64,000 bases of DNA from Flavobacteriales bacterium UBA6772 (GTDB lineage: Bacteria > Bacteroidota > Bacteroidia > Flavobacteriales > Flavobacteriaceae). The notes under the pieces were generated by a model, which was given only the letters and a program-made list of their open reading frames with translations, ran no database searches and was not told the origin of the DNA. The stretch covers positions 1-64,000 of the forward strand of contig CAJIYW010000008.1 in NCBI GenBank assembly GCA_905181765.1. Direction: 5' to 3'. Shown here piece by piece: positions 26,568 to 34,490 of this stretch (positions are counted from its first letter, which is position 1; each line of letters begins with the position of its first letter). The translations under genes and the position numbers were made by a program.

Positions 26568-26691
26568 TTCTTATAAACCTAAATATTCTTTAGACTTTTC
26601 TTACCTTTGTTAGAATAACGAAATCGATTGAGATGTATTTAGATTTATTATCACACTTAAAGTTTTTAATGAAGCGCAATCCAGAATGATT

Positions 26692-26724
26692 AAATAAATG
26701 AAATTTTAATCATTTATTTTTTTA
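26692..26724 (+). terminator. Hairpin with T run between the reductase and hmgA
   Basis: AAATAAATGA / TCATTTATTT stem (10 bp), 8-nt loop, then T residues. It fits a rho-independent terminator for the upstream gene. Confidence 0.5.
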
Positions 26725-26742
26725 ATCATTTAATAGAAAAAC

Positions 26743-27900
26743 ATGCCTTTTTATCACAAATTAGGGAAAATTCCACCCAAAAGACACACACAATTTCGTA
26801 AAAAAGACGGAAGTTTATATTACGAACAACTTTTTGGTACTATTGGTTTCGACGGAATGTCTACCAATTCATATCACGAATATAGACCAACAATGGTTAA
26901 GAAAATTGGAAAGCAATACTCTGTTAAGCCAATAATTGCAAAAGCCAATAACATTCAATCTTATAGGTTTTGCGGATTTCAAGTGCCGCCAGAAGACGAT
27001 TATCTAGAAAGTAGAAAAATTGTTTTAACAAATTCAGATTGTAATATTATTTTATCGGCGCCAAAAAAATCGACTGCAGATTATTTCTATAAAAACACAG
27101 ATGCAGACGAGGTGATTTTTATTCACAAAGGAAGTGGGAAACTAAGAACACATCTTGGGAACATCGATTTTAAATATGGAGATTATCTAGTAATTCCGCG
27201 CGGCATTATTTACAAACTAGATTTTGATAATGAGAATAATAGACTGTTTATTGTAGAGTCCTATTCGCCAGTCTATACACCAAAACGGTACAGAAATTAT
27301 TTCGGACAACTACTAGAGCATTCTCCTTTTTGCGAGCGAGATATCCGAAGACCTTATGAATTAGAAACAAATTATGAATTAGGAGATTTCTTAATCAAAG
27401 TAAAAAAACAAGGCGAAATTACAGAGATGACCTATGCTTCGCACCCTTTTGATGTAATTGGTTATGACGGTTATAATTATCCGTATGCATTTTCAATTCA
27501 CGATTTTGAGCCAATAACGGGCAGAATTCATCAACCACCACCAGTGCATCAAACCTTTGAAACCAATGCGTTTGTAATTTGTAGTTTCGTGCCACGTATG
27601 TATGATTATCATCCAGATTCAATTCCTGCACCTTACAGCCATAGCAACATCGATTCAGATGAGGTTTTATATTATGTAGACGGAGATTTTATGAGTAGAA
27701 ATGATATCGAGCAAGGTCATATTTCCTTGCATCCATCAGGAATTCCGCATGGGCCACACCCGGGAACTGCAGAGAAAAGTATTGGAAAAACGAAAACTGA
27801 GGAATTAGCTGTAATGGTAGACACTTTTAAACCCTTACAGGTTACAGAAGAAGCTATGAAAATTGCTGATGAAGAATATTATAAATCTTGGTTAGAGTAA
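26743..27900 (+). CDS. hmgA: Homogentisate 1,2-dioxygenase
   Basis: 385 residues. Opens the aromatic ring of homogentisate to maleylacetoacetate using Fe(II). Family landmarks: MPFYHKLGKIPPKRHTQFRK start, GKLRTHLGNIDFKYGDYLVIPRG (cupin), SHSNIDSDEVLYYVDGDF with the metal ligands, and HPSGIPHGPHPGT. It is followed by hppD, giving consecutive steps of tyrosine breakdown (4-hydroxyphenylpyruvate to homogentisate to maleylacetoacetate). fahA and the isomerase are not in the window. Confidence 0.95.
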   Translation: MPFYHKLGKIPPKRHTQFRKKDGSLYYEQLFGTIGFDGMSTNSYHEYRPTMVKKIGKQYSVKPIIAKANNIQSYRFCGFQVPPEDDYLESRKIVLTNSDCNIILSAPKKSTADYFYKNTDADEVIFIHKGSGKLRTHLGNIDFKYGDYLVIPRGIIYKLDFDNENNRLFIVESYSPVYTPKRYRNYFGQLLEHSPFCERDIRRPYELETNYELGDFLIKVKKQGEITEMTYASHPFDVIGYDGYNYPYAFSIHDFEPITGRIHQPPPVHQTFETNAFVICSFVPRMYDYHPDSIPAPYSHSNIDSDEVLYYVDGDFMSRNDIEQGHISLHPSGIPHGPHPGTAEKSIGKTKTEELAVMVDTFKPLQVTEEAMKIADEEYYKSWLE

Positions 27901-28046
27901 AATAATTATTAGAAGCTATTTCCTGCTTTCCACAATATCTTTTTTTGAAAAATAAAAAGGTTAAGAATATCAACATTTATTCGAACGGCCAAAATCAGGA
28001 GCAAACATACTTAATAGCAATATTAAAAAACAAAAATCATCTAAAG

Positions 28047-29207
28047 ATGGCAAAAGAAATAAAATCAGTTAACTACGGTTTAGAAAAAATATTTGAAGGT
28101 GCACAAGATTTCCTTCCGTTGTTAGGAACAGATTATGTAGAGTTTTATGTGGGTAATGCAAAACAAGCAGCACATTTCTATAAAACAGCATTCGGTTTTC
28201 AATCTTATGCATATCGAGGATTAGAAACGGGTTCTAAAGATTCTGTGAGTTATGTCTTAACACAAGACAAAATCAAATTAGTTTTAACCACACCTTTAAA
28301 TAGTAAATCACCAATTAACGATCATATTGTAAAACATGGAGACGGCGTAAAAGTGATTGCTCTTTGGGTAGAAGACGCTAGAAAAGCTTATAAAGAAACT
28401 ACTTCTAGAGGTGCTAAATCCTATATGAAACCAACTGAAGAATCAGACGAGTTTGGAGAAGTGGTAAGAGCTGGAATTTATACATACGGAGAAACAGTGC
28501 ACATGTTTGTGGAGCGTAAAAATTATAAAGGAACATTTTTGCCAGGTTTTCAAAAATGGGAATCAGCTTACAATCCGCCAAGTGCAGGTTTAAAATACAT
28601 AGACCACATGGTTGGTAATGTAGGTTGGAATCAAATGAATGTTTGGGTAAAATGGTATGAAGATGTTATGGGGTTTGAAAACTTTTTATCTTTTGATGAC
28701 AAGCAAATTCACACAGAGTATTCAGCTTTAATGAGTAAAGTAATGTCTAATGGAAATGGTAGAATCAAATTTCCAATAAACGAGCCTGCAAAAGCTGCAA
28801 AACGTTCTCAAATTGAAGAATATTTAGATTTTTATGAAGGTTCTGGTGTGCAACATATTGCAGTTGCAACAGATGATATTATAAAAACAGTTTCTCAATT
28901 AAAAGCAAATGGAGTAGAGTTTTTATCTACCCCACCAGCAGCATATTATAAATCAGTTCCTGGTAGATTACAAGAGTTTAGCCACGAATTAAGGGAAGAT
29001 ATAGAAAAGTTAATGGCTTTAGGTATTATGATTGATGCGGATGAAGAAGGCTATTTATTGCAAATTTTCACAAAACCAATAGAGGACAGACCAACGTTGT
29101 TTTTTGAAGTTATTCAAAGAATGGGTGCAAGAGGTTTTGGAGCAGGAAACTTTAAAGCACTTTTTGAATCTATTGAAAGAGAGCAAGCAAAAAGAGGAAC
29201 ACTGTAG
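28047..29207 (+). CDS. hppD: 4-hydroxyphenylpyruvate dioxygenase
   Basis: 386 residues from the ATG at 28047 (MAKEIKSVNYGLEKI); the longer frame from 27945 adds an unlikely basic leader. Two glyoxalase-type domains: first TDYVEFYVGNAKQAAHFY, then the catalytic one with Fe ligands in YIDHMVGNV (His), VQHIAVATDDI (His) and FFEVIQRMGARGFGAGNF (Glu). Converts 4-hydroxyphenylpyruvate to homogentisate. It is the second gene of the tyrosine catabolism pair. Confidence 0.95.
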   Translation: MAKEIKSVNYGLEKIFEGAQDFLPLLGTDYVEFYVGNAKQAAHFYKTAFGFQSYAYRGLETGSKDSVSYVLTQDKIKLVLTTPLNSKSPINDHIVKHGDGVKVIALWVEDARKAYKETTSRGAKSYMKPTEESDEFGEVVRAGIYTYGETVHMFVERKNYKGTFLPGFQKWESAYNPPSAGLKYIDHMVGNVGWNQMNVWVKWYEDVMGFENFLSFDDKQIHTEYSALMSKVMSNGNGRIKFPINEPAKAAKRSQIEEYLDFYEGSGVQHIAVATDDIIKTVSQLKANGVEFLSTPPAAYYKSVPGRLQEFSHELREDIEKLMALGIMIDADEEGYLLQIFTKPIEDRPTLFFEVIQRMGARGFGAGNFKALFESIEREQAKRGTL

Positions 29208-29450
29208 TTTTTTTATTTTCTAAAAAAGATAGCATCTTATTTTTAATATATAAAAATAAATAAACCATTAAAAGTATTTATCCGGTTATTTAAAAAATGA
29301 ATAAACGGAAATCAGGCACTTAAAACAATAGTGTACTCAATTTTAATACTTTGTTTCAATACTTATATCTTTAGCAGTGCATTTTAGGAAATAGCCTAAT
29401 TTTATGAAAAAAGTATTGTTTATTTTTTATGAGTTTAATTTTAAATAAAA

Positions 29451-30368
29451 ATGGAAAGAGAAGAAATACTAAAAGCAATAGAAGAAAAGTATGATAAATT
29501 AGGTGTTCCTGTAGATGCAATGTTAGAGGGTCTTTTGTGGAGTACGCCAATTACTTATTGGGACTATATTCAGACAGATGCACTTTTAGGTTTACAAACA
29601 CCAAGAACTACACAGCCAGACGAAATGGTTTTTATCATGTATCATCAGGTGAATGAGTTGTTGTTTAAAATGATTTTATGGGAAATTGATCAAGTTGCTA
29701 AAACCACAGAAGTTTCTGCAGATAAATTTACAATGCATTTAAATAGAATTAGCAGATACTTTGACATGCTGTCTACTTCTTTTTCTGTGATGGCAGATGG
29801 TATGGAAAAAGAACAATATTTAAAATTTAGAAATACATTAACTCCTGCAAGCGGATTTCAATCTGCGCAATATCGTAAAATCGAATTCGCTTCTACAGAA
29901 CTTATTAATTTAATAGATGTGCGTTATAGAGATTCTATTGATCGTAATTCTTCTTTTAAAAATGCATACAATCATTTGTATTGGCAAGCTGCAGGTAAAA
30001 ATTATACAACAGGGCAAAAATCGACGTTATTAAATCTTTTTGAGAAAAAATATATGGGAGATTTTATAGATTTCATGGAAGATTACAATACTATTAATTT
30101 GTCGTTAAAATTTAAGCAGTTACCCAAAGATATCCAGTTAAATCCTCAACTTATAAAGGCTATGCGTCATTATGATTATACCGTAAATGTAAAGTGGGTG
30201 CTAGCGCATTACAATGCTGCAGGTAAATACTTAGGTGGAAAAGAGAAAGATTTAGAAGCAACTGGCGGCAGTAGTTGGCGTAAATACATGCACCCAAAGT
30301 ATCAACGAAGAATCTTTTACCCTTATTTATGGAGTCAAGAGGAGTTGAAAAATTGGGGGACATTTTAA
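29451..30368 (+). CDS. Tryptophan 2,3-dioxygenase family protein
   Basis: 305 residues, all helical in pattern. FIMYHQVNELLFKMILWEI holds the distal His of the heme pocket; RNTLTPASGFQSAQYRKIEF binds the substrate in the family; a later His-rich helix (HYDYTVNVKWVLAHY) likely has the proximal ligand; GGSSWRKYM closes the active site. It would open tryptophan to N-formylkynurenine. It lies 243 bp after hppD and ends in a strong terminator, so it may have its own promoter. Position makes an aromatic amino-acid catabolism cluster. Confidence 0.9.
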   Translation: MEREEILKAIEEKYDKLGVPVDAMLEGLLWSTPITYWDYIQTDALLGLQTPRTTQPDEMVFIMYHQVNELLFKMILWEIDQVAKTTEVSADKFTMHLNRISRYFDMLSTSFSVMADGMEKEQYLKFRNTLTPASGFQSAQYRKIEFASTELINLIDVRYRDSIDRNSSFKNAYNHLYWQAAGKNYTTGQKSTLLNLFEKKYMGDFIDFMEDYNTINLSLKFKQLPKDIQLNPQLIKAMRHYDYTVNVKWVLAHYNAAGKYLGGKEKDLEATGGSSWRKYMHPKYQRRIFYPYLWSQEELKNWGTF

Positions 30369-30444
30369 ATAAGTAATACTCTTTAATATTCGCTTTAGTT
30401 TGTTTTTTAAAACACATAGTTATAAATATTCTAAAATAATTATT

Positions 30445-30482
30445 AAAAATCATTTACGATTTATTTGTAAATGATTTTTTCT
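30445..30482 (+). terminator. Rho-independent terminator after the tryptophan dioxygenase gene
   Basis: A perfect 13-bp stem (AAAAATCATTTAC / GTAAATGATTTTT) with a 9-nt loop and T residues. Confidence 0.75.
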
Positions 30483-30514
30483 TTTTCGGGAAGGTAATTG
30501 TCAAAACTTTTTTA

Positions 30515-30522
30515 TAAGTTTG
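30515..30522 (+). promoter_or_regulatory. -7 box abutting the DUF3108 gene
   Basis: TAAGTTTG matches TAnnTTTG and ends 6 bp before the ATG at 30529, implying a nearly leaderless transcript. It also argues against the upstream TTG at 30520, which lies inside the box. Confidence 0.4.
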
Positions 30523-30528
30523 AAGCTT

Positions 30529-31302
30529 ATGAAAATATGCAAATTAATTATTTGTGGTCTTCTTTTAACTTTTACATGTTTTTCGCAAGAAAAGAAAGAG
30601 ACTTTTAAAGGAGGAGAATGGTTGCGTTATAAAATGAGTTATAGTGGTTTTTTTCGCGCCGGAACTGCAGTTTTAGAACTTAAAGAAACCAATTTAAACG
30701 GAGAGAAAGTTTTTTATTCAAAAGGTACTGGTTGGACCTCTGGATTGTTAAAATGGTTCTTTAAAGTAGATGATGTTTATGAAAGTTATTTTGATAAAAC
30801 ACCAGTTAAACCTATTCTTTTTAAAAGAAAAATTAATGAGGGAGGGTATAAAAAACATCGAATAACGAAGTTTGATTATGCTTCGAATACAGCATATGTT
30901 CAAGATTTTAAAAATCAGAAAGATACTTCAATAGTTTTTTCTAAAGTACAAGATATGCTATCTTCATTTTACTATCTAAGAAAACAAGACGCAAAAACAT
31001 TGAAAAAAGGAGATGAATTAGCAATAGATATGTTCATGGATTCTCAAGTGTATCCTTTTAAACTTCGATTTTTAAGAAAAGAAGTTATAAAAACGAAATT
31101 CGGAAAAGTAAAATGTTTAGTATTTAGACCACTAGTGCAGTCAGGTAGAATTTTTAAAGCAGAAGAAAGTGTAACCCTTTGGATAACCGATGATGCTAAT
31201 AAGGTGCCAATTAAAATGAAAGCAGATCTAGCTGTGGGTTCTTTAAGAGCAGAATTAGAAGCTTACAAAGGTCTGGCTAATAACTTTAAAAGAGCTGATT
31301 AA
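30529..31302 (+). CDS. DUF3108 domain-containing secreted protein
   Basis: About 257 residues from the ATG at 30529; signal peptide ICGLLLTFTCFSQ. The body has the DUF3108 pattern: GEWLRYKMSYSGFFRAGTA, then YKKHRITKFDYAS, LSSFYYLRKQDAKTL and a C-terminal VTLWITDDANKVPIKMKADL. The family is a periplasmic beta-structure of unknown activity. An M23 lipoprotein gene follows on the same strand, ~120 bp on, with its own promoter box. Confidence 0.85.
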   Translation: MKICKLIICGLLLTFTCFSQEKKETFKGGEWLRYKMSYSGFFRAGTAVLELKETNLNGEKVFYSKGTGWTSGLLKWFFKVDDVYESYFDKTPVKPILFKRKINEGGYKKHRITKFDYASNTAYVQDFKNQKDTSIVFSKVQDMLSSFYYLRKQDAKTLKKGDELAIDMFMDSQVYPFKLRFLRKEVIKTKFGKVKCLVFRPLVQSGRIFKAEESVTLWITDDANKVPIKMKADLAVGSLRAELEAYKGLANNFKRAD

Positions 31303-31385
31303 ACGCTTAGGAAAATTAATTAAAATTTAACGAAACCGTTTAAGGAACTTCCTTGTTTAGATTTAAAATAAATCAATTTTATTTG

Positions 31386-31393
31386 TATTTTTG
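31386..31393 (+). promoter_or_regulatory. -7 box for the M23 lipoprotein gene
   Basis: TATTTTTG (TAnnTTTG). Transcription would start after ~31398, so the TTG at 31422, which directly precedes the signal peptide, is the better start than the GTG at 31395. Confidence 0.45.
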
Positions 31394-31421
31394 AGTGCTT
31401 AATATAATTACTCCCATTTTT

Positions 31422-32681
31422 TTGAAAAATATCATTTACCTATTATTCTTGTTTTGTGCTTTTTCTGCTTGTAAAGGTGAGGGAGAAAACAAAGAAGCAG
31501 TTTCAAAATCGAAACTAAAACCAAAACCAGTATATAAATATGGTTTTAAGGTGGCAGATTATAAAGTTATTTTAGATACTATAAAAAGCGGTGAAAGTTT
31601 TGGAGCTATTTTAGATAGACACCATGTAGAATATCCGAAAATCAGTAAAATAGCAGGCTCAATAAAAGATGTTTTTGATGTAAGAAGGGTAAGAGCAGGC
31701 AAGCCTTATATGATTTTATCAAGTAAAGATTCCTTGGAAGAAGCAAAAGTTTTTATTTATAAAAACGATAAGATTAGAGCTACTGTTATAGATTTTAAAG
31801 ATTCTATCTTTAAAGCATACACCTACCTTCAACCTATAAAAAAAGTAGAGAAAATTGTAGAGGGTAAAATATATTCAAACCTTTCTAATGCAATGGATAG
31901 TTTGCATTTAAACCCTAATTTAACTTGGAGAATTGCAGATATTTATGCTTGGACATTAGATTTTTATAAACTTCAAAAAGGAGATTCTTTTAAGCTTATT
32001 TTCGAAGAGAAATTTATAAATGATACTGTTTTTGCTGGTTACGGGGACGTTAAATCAGCTGTTTTTAATCATAATAAAAGAGATTTATATGCTTTTAGGT
32101 TTCTTGCAGATTCTATTTTGAATATTCATGAGTATTATGATGATAATGCGAAAATGCTGCGTAGTCAGTTTTTAAAATCTCCAATAAAATTTCAATATAG
32201 AATTTCATCTAGATATAATTTAAAAAGAAAAATTGCTTACTACGGCAATAGAGTAAAGCCTCATAAAGGCACCGATTTTGCTGCAAGAGTAGGAACTCCT
32301 ATTATAGCAACGGCTAGCGGCACTGTTTCAGAATCTAAGAGAAAAGGCGGTAATGGTAATTATGTAAAAATAAAACACAATGCTACATATAGCACGCAGT
32401 ACTTGCATATGAAAATGCGTAAAGTTAAAAAAGGGCAATACGTAAAGCAAGGAGATGTTATTGGTTTGGTTGGTATGACAGGAAACACCGGAGGACCTCA
32501 TGTTTGTTATCGTTTTTGGAAATATGGCAGACAGGTAGATCCTTTAAGAGAAAAACTACCTGCGGCAAAACCTATGAATAAAAGTATAAAACCAGCGTTT
32601 TTTGATTTCATAAAACCTTTGAAATCTCAAATAGATAAAAATCAATTACAAATAAAAGAAACGATAGTAACTGTAAAATAA
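31422..32681 (+). CDS. M23 family metallopeptidase, lipoprotein
   Basis: About 419 residues from the TTG at 31422. Lipoprotein signal LFLFCAFSAC (lipobox FSAC), an N-terminal domain with a LysM/OapA-like look (IKSGESFGAILDRH), then the M23 domain: HKGTDFAARVGTPIIATASG (Zn His and Asp), YSTQYLHMKMRKVKKG and GNTGGPHVCYRFWKYG. In the last motif the usual second His of HxH is Cys (HVC), a variant common in Bacteroidota homologues. Probable peptidoglycan endopeptidase on the outer membrane. pgi follows after 19 bp. Confidence 0.9.
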   Translation: MKNIIYLLFLFCAFSACKGEGENKEAVSKSKLKPKPVYKYGFKVADYKVILDTIKSGESFGAILDRHHVEYPKISKIAGSIKDVFDVRRVRAGKPYMILSSKDSLEEAKVFIYKNDKIRATVIDFKDSIFKAYTYLQPIKKVEKIVEGKIYSNLSNAMDSLHLNPNLTWRIADIYAWTLDFYKLQKGDSFKLIFEEKFINDTVFAGYGDVKSAVFNHNKRDLYAFRFLADSILNIHEYYDDNAKMLRSQFLKSPIKFQYRISSRYNLKRKIAYYGNRVKPHKGTDFAARVGTPIIATASGTVSESKRKGGNGNYVKIKHNATYSTQYLHMKMRKVKKGQYVKQGDVIGLVGMTGNTGGPHVCYRFWKYGRQVDPLREKLPAAKPMNKSIKPAFFDFIKPLKSQIDKNQLQIKETIVTVK

Positions 32682-32700
32682 GTTGCTTAAAATTTAGAAA

Positions 32701-34269
32701 ATGGCTTTAAAAAACATCAATCCTACCAAGACTCAAGCTTGGGAAAAACTGACAAATCACTTTAATGAAAATAAGAACATTAACATTAAAGACTTGTGTA
32801 AAGATAAAAATAGAACTGCAGATTTTTCTTTGGAATTAGGAGATTTATCAGTGGATTTTTCAAAAAACAGAATTACTAAAGAAACTATTGCGCTGCTAGT
32901 AGAATTGGCAAAAGAAGTAGACTTAAAGGATGCTATTGAAAAACAATATGCTGGGGCAGTAATTAACGTTACCGAAGGTAGAGAAGTTTTACATACTGCT
33001 TTAAGGAGTAATTCTGAAGAACCGATTCTAATTGATGGAAAAAATATAAAGCCACAAATACAAACTGCTTTAAGAAAAATTAGAAGCTTTAGTAATAAAG
33101 TTATTTCTGGGAAATGGAAGGGATATTCAGGTAAATCTATAACAGATATTGTAAATATTGGTATTGGAGGATCTGATTTAGGACCAGACATGGTTGTAGA
33201 ATCTCTTCAATATTATAAAAATCAGTTAACTACGCATTTTGTATCTAATGTAGATGGAGACCATGTTTCTGAGGTGATTAAAAAGCTAAATCCAGAAACA
33301 ACTTTATTTGTAATTGTATCAAAAACCTTTACAACGCAAGAGACTATTACAAATGCAGAAACATTAAAAAATTGGTTTTTAAAGTCGGCAACTATTTTCG
33401 ATATTCCAAAACATTTTGTGGCAGTTTCAACAAACTTAGAGGCGGTAGATAACTTTGGAATTGACAAAGCAAACGTTTTTCCGATGTGGAATTGGGTTGG
33501 TGGTCGTTTTTCTTTATGGTCTGCAGTTGGGTTGTCTATTAGTTTGTCTGTTGGTTATGATAATTATAGAGCTTTATTAGATGGTGCAGAAGAAATGGAC
33601 TTGCACTATAAAAATACAGACTTCGAAAATAATATTCCTGTAATATTAGCCTTGTTAAGTGTTTGGTATAATAATTTTTATGAGGCAGAGACAGAGGCCG
33701 TTTTACCATATTCTCAGTATTTAAAAAAGCTTCCAGACTATTTACAACAAGCCATTATGGAAAGTAATGGGAAAGGTGTAGATAGAAATGGAGATACTAT
33801 AGATTACCAAACAGGAACAATTGTTTGGGGAAGTACAGGTACAAATATGCAGCACGCATTTATGCAATTAGTGCATCAAGGCACAAAGTTAATTCCTGCA
33901 GATTTTATTGGGTATAAAGAGTCATTATATGGTTTAACAGATCATCATAAGAAACTAATGGCAAATTATCATGGTCAAATAGAGGCATTGGCTTTTGGTA
34001 AATCAAAAGAAGAGGTATATTTAGAACTAAAGTTTTCAGGAGAGGAAGATAAAATTGCAAAATTATTACCATTTAAAGTTTTTGAAGGAAATAGACCAAG
34101 TAATTCTATTCTTTTTGACAAACTTACACCACATTCTCTAGGTAAATTGATTGCGCTTTACGAACATAAAATTTATACTCAAGGAATTTTATGGAATATT
34201 TATAGCTATGACCAATTTGGTGTAGAGCTAGGAAAAGAATTAGCTAAAAAATTATTAAATACCTATTAA
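32701..34269 (+). CDS. pgi: Glucose-6-phosphate isomerase
   Basis: 522 residues, close to the usual length. Interconverts glucose 6-phosphate and fructose 6-phosphate. Seen: NIGIGGSDLGPDMVVESLQ, VSKTFTTQETITNAE, MWNWVGGRFSLWSAVGLS, the active-site signature GSTGTNMQHAFMQLVHQG and HSLGKLIALYEHKIYTQG. It sits after the M23 lipoprotein gene; 222 bp separate it from the TonB receptor. Confidence 0.96.
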   Translation: MALKNINPTKTQAWEKLTNHFNENKNINIKDLCKDKNRTADFSLELGDLSVDFSKNRITKETIALLVELAKEVDLKDAIEKQYAGAVINVTEGREVLHTALRSNSEEPILIDGKNIKPQIQTALRKIRSFSNKVISGKWKGYSGKSITDIVNIGIGGSDLGPDMVVESLQYYKNQLTTHFVSNVDGDHVSEVIKKLNPETTLFVIVSKTFTTQETITNAETLKNWFLKSATIFDIPKHFVAVSTNLEAVDNFGIDKANVFPMWNWVGGRFSLWSAVGLSISLSVGYDNYRALLDGAEEMDLHYKNTDFENNIPVILALLSVWYNNFYEAETEAVLPYSQYLKKLPDYLQQAIMESNGKGVDRNGDTIDYQTGTIVWGSTGTNMQHAFMQLVHQGTKLIPADFIGYKESLYGLTDHHKKLMANYHGQIEALAFGKSKEEVYLELKFSGEEDKIAKLLPFKVFEGNRPSNSILFDKLTPHSLGKLIALYEHKIYTQGILWNIYSYDQFGVELGKELAKKLLNTY

Positions 34270-34490
34270 TTATAGGTTTAGGAAATTAAAAATTAAAGAA
34301 ACGAACCTGTTTTATGTGTTTTGTTAATAATTTGTTAATATAAAAACTATTTAATTACAAGTTTAAATACCATTTAAGTTATATTTGGATGTCTTAATTT
34401 TTTGTTAAACCTTAACTCTTAAATTAACATAAATACCCTGTGAAAGAAACATTTTTGCAGAAACTAATAATATTAATTCAAATTTAAACA

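Noticed and set aside
26632..26688. Short frame MYLDLLSHLKFLMKRNPE after the ferredoxin-NADP reductase
   Set aside because: Only 18 codons with no coupling, conservation or helix pattern; more likely chance or a small relic.
34270..34490. Riboswitch or long regulated leader before the TonB receptor
   Set aside because: The region is A/T-rich with no conserved aptamer-like pairing that I can identify.
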